Shown here in pieces: positions 15,751-23,563 of a stretch of DNA of 26,162 bases; positions within the stretch are counted from its first letter, which is position 1, and the number at the start of each line of letters is the position of its first letter. The position numbers and the translations under genes were made by a program. The notes beneath the pieces are model-generated. The model searched no databases, was not told the DNA's origin, and saw only the letters and a list, made by a program, of their open reading frames with translations. Origin of the DNA: an uncultured Dorea sp. (GTDB taxonomy: Bacteria > Bacillota > Clostridia > Lachnospirales > Lachnospiraceae); NCBI GenBank assembly GCA_910584615.1, contig CAJUAM010000041.1, positions 1-26,162 of the forward strand, in the 5' to 3' direction.

Positions 15751-17130
15751 TTGGAGAATATACATTCCATGATGGAGCTTGGAGAAGAACTGGATATTAA
15801 ATTTGAGGAGCTGGTTGAAAACTGTATGCGTTCCGGAGCTATAGACCAGAACCTTTATCTGGAATATGATGTAAAGAGAGGACTGCGTGATTCTAACGGA
15901 AAAGGTGTCCTCACAGGTCTCACTGAGATTTCAGATGTGGTAGCGATGAAACGGGTAAATGGAAGGTCTTATCCGGTTGAGGGAGAACTTTATTATCAGG
16001 GAGTCAATGTAGAGGATATAGTCAGTGCAGGAGGCAGAGAACGTTTCTTGTTTGAGGAGGCGACCTATCTGCTTTTGTTTGGAAAACTTCCCGGGAACGA
16101 TGAATTTGAGAGTTTTATCAAGATACTGGGGGGCTTACGTGAACTTTCGGGGCAATTTGTCAGAGATGTGGTTATGAAAGCGCCTCCGGCAAATATTATG
16201 AATGCATTACAGAAATGTATCGTACTTTTGTATTCTTATGATGCAAGACCGGATGATATCTCAGTGTCGAATGTATTAAGGCAGTCTCTGCAGCTGATCG
16301 CTAAGATGCCTATGATGAGTGTATACGCTTATTATGCTTATAGGATGTTCCATTTTGATAAAACATTGATGGTGCGTCCGCCGAAGCCAGAACTTTCTAC
16401 AGCGGAAAATATCTTATATATGCTCCGCAAGGATGGAAAATATACGGAACTGGAAGCAAAGGTGCTCGATATCGCTCTTGTGCTCCATGCAGATCACGGC
16501 GGCGGCAATAACAGTACTTTTACGAACCATGTAGTGACAAGTTCGGGGACAGATACTTATTCGGCAGTGGCAGCGTCTATGTCTTCCCTGAAAGGGCCTC
16601 GTCACGGCGGCGCGAATCTGAAAGTCATGCAGATGTTTGATGATCTGAAAAAGAATTGCCCGGATACTGAAGATGAACAGGCTGTAACAGACTATTTGGT
16701 CAAAGTACTGGATAAAAAAGCGTTTGATGGTGCGGGACTGATCTACGGTATGGGACATGCGGTCTATACGATTTCAGATCCAAGGGAGGTTGTGTTAAAA
16801 AGTTATGCGCAGAGACTTTCTGTGGCGAAGGGAATGGAAGGGGAATTTGCGCTCTATAATATGGTTGAGAGTATTTCCTCAAAGCTTCTGATGGAGAGAA
16901 GGAGACTGTTTAAGCCTATCTGCGCGAATGTTGATTTTTACAGCGGGCTTGTATATTCCATGCTTGGAATACCGACAGAGCTTTTTACACCGATATTCGC
17001 AATATCAAGGATCTCCGGATGGAGTGCCCACAGACTTGAGGAACTGGTAAATAAGGGTAAGATCATCCGTCCGGCATACAAATATGTAGGACATCACGTA
17101 GACTATCATGAAATGGAAGAAAGAGACTAA
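15751..17130 (+). CDS. gltA: citrate synthase
   Basis: This enzyme condenses acetyl-CoA and oxaloacetate to citrate, probably feeding glutamate synthesis through a partial TCA path in an anaerobe. The protein has 459 aa. The catalytic residues are H249 (HADHGGGNNST), H336 (GMGHAVYTISDPR) and D395 (NVDFYSG), matching the H264/H305/D362 set of the E. coli enzyme. GPRHGGAN (282-289) is also present. The TTG start at 15751 is supported by aaaggag 7 nt upstream and follows the degV stop with no gap. An ATG at 15769 is the alternative and has a poorer RBS. The N-terminal 40 residues are longer than in many bacterial forms. Confidence 0.93.
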   Translation: MENIHSMMELGEELDIKFEELVENCMRSGAIDQNLYLEYDVKRGLRDSNGKGVLTGLTEISDVVAMKRVNGRSYPVEGELYYQGVNVEDIVSAGGRERFLFEEATYLLLFGKLPGNDEFESFIKILGGLRELSGQFVRDVVMKAPPANIMNALQKCIVLLYSYDARPDDISVSNVLRQSLQLIAKMPMMSVYAYYAYRMFHFDKTLMVRPPKPELSTAENILYMLRKDGKYTELEAKVLDIALVLHADHGGGNNSTFTNHVVTSSGTDTYSAVAASMSSLKGPRHGGANLKVMQMFDDLKKNCPDTEDEQAVTDYLVKVLDKKAFDGAGLIYGMGHAVYTISDPREVVLKSYAQRLSVAKGMEGEFALYNMVESISSKLLMERRRLFKPICANVDFYSGLVYSMLGIPTELFTPIFAISRISGWSAHRLEELVNKGKIIRPAYKYVGHHVDYHEMEERD

Positions 17131-17154
17131 ATTGATATTACATATAGATAAAAT

Positions 17155-17176
17155 TGATAAATAAACTGATTTATCA
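17155..17176. repeat. inverted repeat in the yedE upstream region
   Basis: A perfect 8 bp dyad TGATAAAT-N6-ATTTATCA lies 24 nt after the citrate synthase stop. It has no T-tract, so it is more likely an operator than a terminator. A promoter-like TTGGAC-N18-CATAAT follows at 17187-17216. Confidence 0.4.
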
Positions 17177-17267
17177 CCAATATCCATTGGACACCGGATT
17201 CATATAAGTTCATAATAAAAGGGCAGTTATAATGAGTTACACAAAAGAGGAAAGAGAGGAAAGTTAC

Positions 17268-18362
17268 ATGAATTTGTATGATTCAAAGAAAAAACTCGCG
17301 GCGGCAGGAATCCTCTGCGGAGTTGTTGCGGCAATTCTCGCGTATTTTGGGAACCCGGCCAATATGGCGTTCTGTATTGCGTGCTTTGTGCGTGATATGG
17401 CAGGATCGTTGGGAATGCATCAGGCAGAAGTGGTTCAGTATGCGAGACCAGAGATTGTCGGGCTGGTATTGGGAGCGTTTGTTATTTCAGCTGTGACAAA
17501 AGAGTACCGTTCGACAGCAGGTTCATCGCCGATGATCCGTTTTATTCTGGGGATGGTGATCATGATCGGTTCACTTGTCTTTTTAGGCTGTCCGCTGCGC
17601 ATGGTGATCCGTATGTCTGCAGGAGATTTTAATGCATGGGTCGCTCTGATAGGATTTGTCCTTGGTGTCGCGACAGGTACATTCGCGTTGAAACAAGGAT
17701 TCAGTCTGGGACGCTCCCACGATACAGGGAAAGAGAGCGGAACTGTACTGCCGCTTCTTTTGACAGGCGTATTAGTGCTTTCAGCTATGGGGCTTCTTAA
17801 GGCAAGTGAGGCAGGTCCGGGAAGTATGCATGCACCGATTATCTTATCTTTGCTTGGCGGTCTTGTGTTCGGCGCGCTGGCGCAGAAGTCAAGAATGTGC
17901 TTTGCGGGTGGTATCCGTGACGTGATTCTTATGAAGAACTTTGACCTTCTGACGGTAATAGGCGGGGTATTTGTCGTGATGCTGGTATTTAATGTTGCAA
18001 CGCAGAAGTTTGTTCCGGGATTTAATACACCGGGAATCATCGCGCACTCCGATCATCTTTGGAACATTCTTGGAATGTATGCCGTTGGTTTTGCGGCAGT
18101 TCTGGCAGGCGGATGTCCGCTGCGGCAGTTAATTTTAGCAGGTCAGGGTTCATCTGATGCGGCAGTAACAGTACTTGGCTTATTTGTCGGAGCAGCGCTC
18201 TGCCATAACTTAGGACTTGCGTCGAGCGGAACAGCACTTAACGCAGAGACCAATGAGGTTGTTGCAGGAGCAGCGACACCGGCGGGAAAAGTCGCAGTGA
18301 TCATTTGTATTATCGTATGTTTTGTTATCGCATTCACAAATAAAAGAGAAAAGGTAAAATAG
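17268..18362 (+). CDS. yedE: YedE/YeeE-family selenium or sulfur transporter
   Basis: This polytopic membrane protein is of the YeeE/YedE family, which moves thiosulfate or, when paired with YedF/TusA-like proteins, probably a selenium species. The protein has 364 aa from ATG 17268, chosen because agagagga precedes it; an in-frame ATG at 17232 adds 12 charged residues. Conserved cysteine motifs are all present: FCIACF (C36, C39), GCPLR (C108), RMCFAGGIRD (C211) and GGCPLRQL (C283). They line the transport path in the family. The TusA-like gene begins 14 nt downstream with a strong RBS, which supports the sulfur or selenium role. Confidence 0.9.
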   Translation: MNLYDSKKKLAAAGILCGVVAAILAYFGNPANMAFCIACFVRDMAGSLGMHQAEVVQYARPEIVGLVLGAFVISAVTKEYRSTAGSSPMIRFILGMVIMIGSLVFLGCPLRMVIRMSAGDFNAWVALIGFVLGVATGTFALKQGFSLGRSHDTGKESGTVLPLLLTGVLVLSAMGLLKASEAGPGSMHAPIILSLLGGLVFGALAQKSRMCFAGGIRDVILMKNFDLLTVIGGVFVVMLVFNVATQKFVPGFNTPGIIAHSDHLWNILGMYAVGFAAVLAGGCPLRQLILAGQGSSDAAVTVLGLFVGAALCHNLGLASSGTALNAETNEVVAGAATPAGKVAVIICIIVCFVIAFTNKREKVK

Positions 18363-18376
18363 GAGGACTTTGGATT

Positions 18377-18580
18377 ATGAGAGAAGTAGATGCAAGAGGT
18401 CTTTCATGCCCGGAGCCGATCATGCTGACGGCAGAGGCTCTAAAGAACGCAAACGGGCCGGTAAAGGTATTAGTCAGTGAACCGCACCAGAGGACGAATG
18501 TGGAAAAGCTGGCTAAAGACCGGGGCAAAAAGACGACCACAAAAGAGATTGACACAGGATTTGAGATTGTAATTGAATAA
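18377..18580 (+). CDS. TusA-like sulfur carrier protein
   Basis: This small sulfur (or selenium) relay protein has 67 aa. It opens with VDARGLSCPEPIM, the TusA/SirA signature with active cysteine C11 in the CPxP motif. It has the single beta-alpha domain only; the related YedF proteins carry an extra C-terminal DsrE-like domain that is absent here. Aggagg precedes the start. It follows yedE in the same operon and is the likely partner that takes the transported chalcogen. Confidence 0.9.
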   Translation: MREVDARGLSCPEPIMLTAEALKNANGPVKVLVSEPHQRTNVEKLAKDRGKKTTTKEIDTGFEIVIE

Positions 18581-18592
18581 TTTTTAACATTT

Positions 18593-18620
18593 ACTGCCGG
18601 ACTTGATGTCTGGCAGTCTT
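18593..18620 (+). terminator. terminator of the yedE-tusA operon
   Basis: The stem ACTGCCGGA / TCTGGCAGT (9 bp, one G-T) has a 7 nt loop and is followed by CTTT. The tail is T-poor, so it may be leaky. The loop contains the -35 of the next gene. Confidence 0.65.
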
Positions 18621-18631
18621 TGCGTTATAAT
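18603..18631 (+). promoter_or_regulatory. promoter of the small membrane protein gene, nested in the terminator
   Basis: TTGATG (18603-18608) is separated by 17 bp from a perfect TATAAT (18626-18631). The -35 lies in the loop of the preceding terminator and the spacer covers its 3' arm. Confidence 0.75.
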
Positions 18632-18666
18632 AGCCTGGAGTATAAAACAAAAGAAAAGGGGATATT

Positions 18667-19125
18667 ATGGCTGATTTTTTATATGTAATTGTTAAAATGA
18701 TCGCAGTGATCCATGATACGATCATGACGTGGAACGACAGCTTTGAGACTGTTTTTTCAGATAAGGAGCTGCATTTTCTTGTGATTGGTTTTCTTGGGAT
18801 GGGGATGCTTTTTGTCATCTATCCGCTGTTTAAGCTTTTAAGTGAGAATCATGTGCTGGTGATCGCATGGATCTATGTGTTCACTGTGATCATTGTGATT
18901 GTGTTTGCTATTGAGATTGGACAGGGGATCACAGGAACAGGAACAATGGATTTTGATGATATCGTTGCAGGTGTCGCGGGATTTATGGCGATGTTTATTG
19001 CGTTTGTGGTAGTCCGAGCGGCGGTTTTAGGAGTATTTAGGCTGATCCGTTCTTTGTTTGGCGGCGGTGGCAGCAGACGCAGAAGGAGAGATGATTACGA
19101 CGATTATGACGATTACGATTATTAA
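18667..19125 (+). CDS. small membrane protein with a charge-blocked C-terminal tail
   Basis: I do not recognise the family. The protein has 152 aa, with an RBS (aaaagggg) before ATG 18667. There are three hydrophobic segments at about 36-57, 62-84 and 98-124, without a classical signal peptide. The tail is unusual: FGGGGS, then five arginines (137-141), then DDYDDYDDYDY to the end. The basic block next to the last membrane segment suggests the tail is cytoplasmic. The gene has its own promoter and stands alone. Its function is unknown. Confidence 0.85.
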   Translation: MADFLYVIVKMIAVIHDTIMTWNDSFETVFSDKELHFLVIGFLGMGMLFVIYPLFKLLSENHVLVIAWIYVFTVIIVIVFAIEIGQGITGTGTMDFDDIVAGVAGFMAMFIAFVVVRAAVLGVFRLIRSLFGGGGSRRRRRDDYDDYDDYDY

Positions 19126-19228
19126 ACACAATTTTTTGTTTTGCCGGAAATTTTGGATATCATTTGATTAAAGCGGAAGGAAAGAGCGGTGCAAAAGAGC
19201 TGAAAGAAAAATACGTTCAAAAATAATA

Positions 19229-21952
19229 ATGAAAAATATCGTATTAGGAATATTGGCGCATGTTGATGCGGGAAAGACAACACTTTCCGAGAGTATATTG
19301 TATCTGACAGGAAAGATCAGAAAGCTTGGGCGTGTAGATCACGGTAATGCTTTTTTGGATAATTTTGAGCTTGAGAGGGCACGCGGCATTACGATCTTTT
19401 CAAAGCAGGCGGTGTTTGGGCTTGGAGATTTATATGTGACACTTTTGGATACGCCGGGTCATGTAGATTTTTCGGCGGAGATGGAGAGAACGCTTAAGGT
19501 GCTTGACGCCGCGGTTCTGGTGATCAGCGCCGCGGATGGTGTACAGGGGCATACCCGTACTTTGTGGAAACTTTTAGGGATATATGGGATTCCTGTGTTT
19601 CTTTTTGTCAATAAAATGGATCAGGAAGGAACAGATAAACACACTCTTTTAGGAGAATTGGGCCGCAGTCTTGATGAAGGCTGCGTTTCTTTTGATACAC
19701 AGAAAGATGAGCTGTATGAAAATCTTGCTATGTATGATGAAGAAGCTATGGAAGAGTATCTGGAGAGGGAAACACTGAAAAAAGAAACGATCGGCAGATT
19801 GATCGCGGAGCGGAAGGTATTTCCGTGTTATTTTGGATCTGCGCTGAAGCTTCAGGGGATACAGGAGTTTTTAACCGGAATATCTGATTTCGCGGGATTT
19901 GGCGTCAGAAATATGAATGAGGATCTATTAAAGAATATACGGGAACAGGACGGGCCGTTTGGCGCGCGGGTATTCAAGATATCCCGTGATTCACAGGGTA
20001 ACCGTCTTACGCATTTGAAGGTGACGGGGGGAAGTATCCGGGTGAGGGATATCTTGACAGAGGATGAAAAGATAAGTCAGATCAGGATATACTCGGGTGA
20101 AAAGTTTCAGACAGTCCAAGAAGTCTGTGCAGGCATGGTCTGTGCGGTTACAGGAGTAAACAGTACGTATGCCGGGGAAGGGATCGGGATAGAGGGCGAA
20201 GCGAAGAATCCGGTTTTGGAGCCTGTATTAAATTATCAGGTTATTTTGCCGGAGGGATGTGATGTGCATAGTATGCTTAAAAATCTGCGTCAGCTTGAGG
20301 AAGAAGATCCGATGCTTAGGATTGTCTGGAATGAGGAACTGTCAGAGATCCATGTCCGGCTTATGGGAGAGGTACAGACAGAGGTCTTAAAGAGTCTGAT
20401 CTTAAAGCGATTTGGCATGCCGGTGGAGTTTGGCGCAGGAAATATCGTATATAAGGAAACGATAAAGACGATTGCAGAGGGGATAGGTCATTTTGAACCG
20501 CTCAGGCATTACGCGGAAGTACACTTGATATTGGAACCAGGAGAGCCGGGGAGCGGACTTGTATATGAATCCGTATGCGGCGAGGATGTGCTTGATAAGA
20601 ACTGGCAGAGGCTTATCCTCACACATTTGGCAGAAAAGTCCCATAAAGGGGTGCTGACAGGTTCTATGATCACAGATATGAAGATAACATTGGCAGCAGG
20701 GCGCGCCCATCTAAAGCATACAGAAGGTGGAGATTTCAGGCAGTCAACATACCGTGCAGTGCGTCAGGGGCTTATGCAGGCAGAGAGTGTGCTGTTAGAG
20801 CCGTATTATACCTTTCGTATTGAGGTGCCCACAGAGATGATGGGACGCGTTATGACAGACATACAGAGAATGCATGGGGATATGAAAGAGCCGGAGACAT
20901 ACGGAGATATGACGGTATTTACCGGAAGTGCGCCGGTAGCAGAAATGCGTGATTATCAGAAGGAGCTTTCGGGTTATACGAAAGGAAGGGGCCGTGTATC
21001 TTTTGAGTTTAAAGGTTATGAGCCTTGTCATAATCCAGACGAGATCATTGAGATGACAGGCTATGATCCGGAAAGAGATATAGAAAATCCGTCGGGATCA
21101 GTATTTTGTGCTCATGGGGCTGGTTTTTATGTACCATGGAATGAAGTGCAGGAACATATGCATATTGAAAGTCAGCTGAAAAAGTGGCTTAAGGAAGATA
21201 TGGATGAGCCGAAACCAGATGTTTTGAAAAGAAGGAATGCCACAGGGCATCTCCCGGCCGGAAAAGAAGCGCCTCAAATGCATTCCCTGAGCAGGAAGGA
21301 AGAAAAAGAACTGGAGGATATATTTATCCGGACTTATGGCAGATATGAGTCGAGAGCCTATACATCACCGAAAAAAGTATCTTCGGTATCTGAAAAGGGA
21401 TATAAGAAGAAAGAGAAGTTTTTAAAAGAATATCTTCTTGTAGACGGATATAATGTGATTTTTGCGTGGGAGGATCTAAAGGAGCTGGCGAAAGATAATA
21501 TTGAAGGGGCCAGAGGAAAGCTTATGGATATTCTCTGTAATTATCAGGGATTTAAGAAGTGTGTTGTCATTTTGGTTTTTGATGCTTACAAAGTAGACGG
21601 ATACGCACTGGAGATCCAGAAGTATCACAATATCCATGTGGTCTATACAAAAGAGGCTGAAACGGCGGATCAGTATATCGAAAAAGTAGTGCATGAGATT
21701 GGACGTAAGTATCATGTAACAGTTGTTACTTCTGACGGGGTAGAGCAAGTAGTGACTCTGGGACAGGGAGGAACGTTGATTTCTGCGCGCGAGTTTCTTG
21801 AGGAAATAAACCTTATGAGAAAACAGCTTGAAGAAGAGTATGGAAAACCTGACAGCGGAACAAAAAACTATCTTTTTGACTCTATGGAGACGGAGCTGAA
21901 ACAAGAAATGGAAGAAATACGGCTTGGTAAAAAGGAGATTGGAAAAATATGA
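19229..21952 (+). CDS. Tet(M)-like translation GTPase fused to a NYN (YacP/Rae1-like) nuclease domain
   Basis: The protein has 907 aa, against about 640 for Tet(M). The N-terminal EF-G-like part has G1 AHVDAGKTT (10-18), a RGITI switch I, LLDTPGHVDF, VNKMDQ and GSALK. The fold runs on through domains III-V. The domain IV tip, which displaces tetracycline in Tet(M) (YSPVSTPAD), is replaced by AHLKHTEGGD (493-502), so drug resistance is unlikely. A linker with FCAHGAGFYVPW follows domain V. From about residue 735 a NYN domain begins with LLVDGYNVIF (D739), then ILVFDAY and VVTSDG, the acidic residues of YacP/Rae1 nucleases. There is no clear RBS before ATG 19229. It overlaps the next gene by 4 nt. 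Confidence 0.9.
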   Translation: MKNIVLGILAHVDAGKTTLSESILYLTGKIRKLGRVDHGNAFLDNFELERARGITIFSKQAVFGLGDLYVTLLDTPGHVDFSAEMERTLKVLDAAVLVISAADGVQGHTRTLWKLLGIYGIPVFLFVNKMDQEGTDKHTLLGELGRSLDEGCVSFDTQKDELYENLAMYDEEAMEEYLERETLKKETIGRLIAERKVFPCYFGSALKLQGIQEFLTGISDFAGFGVRNMNEDLLKNIREQDGPFGARVFKISRDSQGNRLTHLKVTGGSIRVRDILTEDEKISQIRIYSGEKFQTVQEVCAGMVCAVTGVNSTYAGEGIGIEGEAKNPVLEPVLNYQVILPEGCDVHSMLKNLRQLEEEDPMLRIVWNEELSEIHVRLMGEVQTEVLKSLILKRFGMPVEFGAGNIVYKETIKTIAEGIGHFEPLRHYAEVHLILEPGEPGSGLVYESVCGEDVLDKNWQRLILTHLAEKSHKGVLTGSMITDMKITLAAGRAHLKHTEGGDFRQSTYRAVRQGLMQAESVLLEPYYTFRIEVPTEMMGRVMTDIQRMHGDMKEPETYGDMTVFTGSAPVAEMRDYQKELSGYTKGRGRVSFEFKGYEPCHNPDEIIEMTGYDPERDIENPSGSVFCAHGAGFYVPWNEVQEHMHIESQLKKWLKEDMDEPKPDVLKRRNATGHLPAGKEAPQMHSLSRKEEKELEDIFIRTYGRYESRAYTSPKKVSSVSEKGYKKKEKFLKEYLLVDGYNVIFAWEDLKELAKDNIEGARGKLMDILCNYQGFKKCVVILVFDAYKVDGYALEIQKYHNIHVVYTKEAETADQYIEKVVHEIGRKYHVTVVTSDGVEQVVTLGQGGTLISAREFLEEINLMRKQLEEEYGKPDSGTKNYLFDSMETELKQEMEEIRLGKKEIGKI

Positions 21953-22848
21953 AAAGGATGGTTTATCTGCTTCCTGTATCATCGGGTATCATGTGGGGAG
22001 CGGGAGGGATTTTTGTAAGAATCCTGACAGAATTTGGGATGGATGGATTTACGATCGTGTTTTCAAGATTAGCCATAGCGGTGTGCATGATCGCGGCCGT
22101 GATCTGTTTTTATGATAAGAGCCTGTTCCGGATAAAACCGACAGACATCTGGGTGTTTTTGTTCGGTGGTTTTTCAGGAATCCTTGGAGTTATGCTTGCT
22201 TACAATGCGGCGATCAAACAGGTGACTTTATCTCTGGCAGCGGTGCTTCTTAGTATGTCGCCCATATTTGTACTGGTTTTGGCGGCAGTATTATTTGGAG
22301 AGAAGATAACGGCAAAAAAGATGGGCTGTATGTCGCTGGCGCTGTCGGGGTGTATACTGGTGAGCGGTGTTTTAGAAGATAGTTCGGGGATGAAATGGTC
22401 GGCTGAGGGGATAGGATTTGGTGTGCTGGCGGCATTTTTCTATGCAGTGTACAGTCTTGTGAGCAAAGAGTCCGTAAGAAAAAAATATCATGCATTTACA
22501 ATGATCTTTTACAGTATGCTTATCAGCGCGGCCGCTCTTGTTCCAGTGACAGACTGGAAGTGTATCTATAAAGTAGTATCTGACGGCGGTGTGAAAATGA
22601 TGATGTTTATGTTTTGCAATGCATTGATAGCTTCGGTTCTGCCATATATGTTTTATACGCTGTCACTTGAGTTTATGGAGGCGGGAAAGGCATCTATACT
22701 GGCAGCAGGAGAACCGGTGGCAGCCATGGTATTTGGCTTCCTGTTTTTCTCAGAAAAGCCGACAGTGCTTGCGGTTACGGGACTGGTGCTTACGACAGCG
22801 GCACTTGTCATATTCAGCAGCCCGGAACGTAAAAAGAAAGAATTGTAG
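21949..22848 (+). CDS. DMT-superfamily transporter (EamA type)
   Basis: This inner-membrane permease or exporter has 299 aa and about ten hydrophobic segments in two EamA halves. The N-terminal half has SSGIMWGAGGIFVRIL and AYNAAIKQVTLSLAAVLLSMSPIF. The second half has EFMEAGKASILAAGEPVAAMVFGFLFF, the typical EamA end motif with the conserved Glu and Pro. The substrate is unknown; relatives move amino acids or nucleosides. ATG overlaps the stop of the GTPase-NYN gene (ATGA), with aaggag upstream, so it is translated in the same operon. The DUF1847 gene begins 24 nt after its stop. Confidence 0.92.
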   Translation: MKRMVYLLPVSSGIMWGAGGIFVRILTEFGMDGFTIVFSRLAIAVCMIAAVICFYDKSLFRIKPTDIWVFLFGGFSGILGVMLAYNAAIKQVTLSLAAVLLSMSPIFVLVLAAVLFGEKITAKKMGCMSLALSGCILVSGVLEDSSGMKWSAEGIGFGVLAAFFYAVYSLVSKESVRKKYHAFTMIFYSMLISAAALVPVTDWKCIYKVVSDGGVKMMMFMFCNALIASVLPYMFYTLSLEFMEAGKASILAAGEPVAAMVFGFLFFSEKPTVLAVTGLVLTTAALVIFSSPERKKKEL

Positions 22849-22872
22849 ATTTTATTGAAAAGGAGAACGAAC

Positions 22873-23505
22873 ATGGAGAAGAATAAATTATCATGCGCAG
22901 ACTGTGCGGTAACAAACTGCAATGCGATGGACAAGGCATATCCTGCTTTCTGTCCTACGGTGAATATGGAGGAAACCGTCAGAAAAGAAGCATTGGATAC
23001 TTACAATGAGGATGACAATCTAAGAGTTATGAAAACGGCTGCCGAAGTGGAGCATGAAGGCTATATGCAGTGGTGCAGGGTGCAAGAGATTATTGAATTT
23101 GCAAAGAAGATGGGATATAGGAAGCTTGGAATTGCAACCTGTGTGGGTCTGATACGGGAGACGAAGATTTTGACGGATATTCTCAGAAGCCATGGATTTG
23201 AGGTGTTCGGAATTGCCTGCAAGGCTGGAGCGGTGCCGAAGGTCGAGATGGGGATCGACGCCTGCTGCTGTGATGTGGGTGTCAATATGTGCAATCCCAT
23301 ACTTCAGGCAAAAATGCTCAATAAAAAGCAGACAGATATGAATATTGTCATGGGACTTTGTGTAGGGCATGACAGTTTATTTTATAAGTATTCGGAAGCA
23401 TTGGTTACGACGCTGGTCGCTAAGGACAGAGTGATGGGTCATAACCCTGCGGCAGCACTTTATACAAGTGATTCTTATTATAAAGGGCTAAAAAATAATC
23501 GGTGA
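22873..23505 (+). CDS. DUF1847 cysteine-rich protein
   Basis: This is a 210 aa soluble protein of the DUF1847 family, function unknown. ATG 22873 was chosen because aggag precedes it. The N-terminus has CADCAVTNC and FCPT (C8, C11, C16, C27), a likely metal site. The centre has IATCVGLIRETKIL, then GIACKAGAVPK. The third block IDACCCDVGVNMCNP is very Cys-rich. GLCVGHDSLFYKYSEA follows. The many conserved Cys and the GHD motif suggest a metal or iron-sulfur enzyme; this is inference. It ends an operon-like run with the GTPase-NYN and EamA genes. Confidence 0.9.
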   Translation: MEKNKLSCADCAVTNCNAMDKAYPAFCPTVNMEETVRKEALDTYNEDDNLRVMKTAAEVEHEGYMQWCRVQEIIEFAKKMGYRKLGIATCVGLIRETKILTDILRSHGFEVFGIACKAGAVPKVEMGIDACCCDVGVNMCNPILQAKMLNKKQTDMNIVMGLCVGHDSLFYKYSEALVTTLVAKDRVMGHNPAAALYTSDSYYKGLKNNR

Positions 23506-23536
23506 TATCATAAATGATCTGAACAAAACAGTAAAA

Positions 23537-23563
23537 AAGACTTCCCCTAATCGGAGAAGTCTT
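23537..23563 (-). terminator. terminator overlapping the end of the AraC gene
   Basis: The stem AAGACTTC / GAAGTCTT (8 bp) plus CC/GG has one mismatch. On the - strand it is followed by six T. It includes the last codons of the AraC gene and lies between convergent genes; on the + strand its tail (CTTTG) is weak. Confidence 0.75.

Noticed and set aside
19229..21952. Tetracycline resistance gene
   Set aside because: The Tet(M)-like similarity is clear, but the domain IV loop that displaces tetracycline is replaced, and the protein carries an extra NYN domain.
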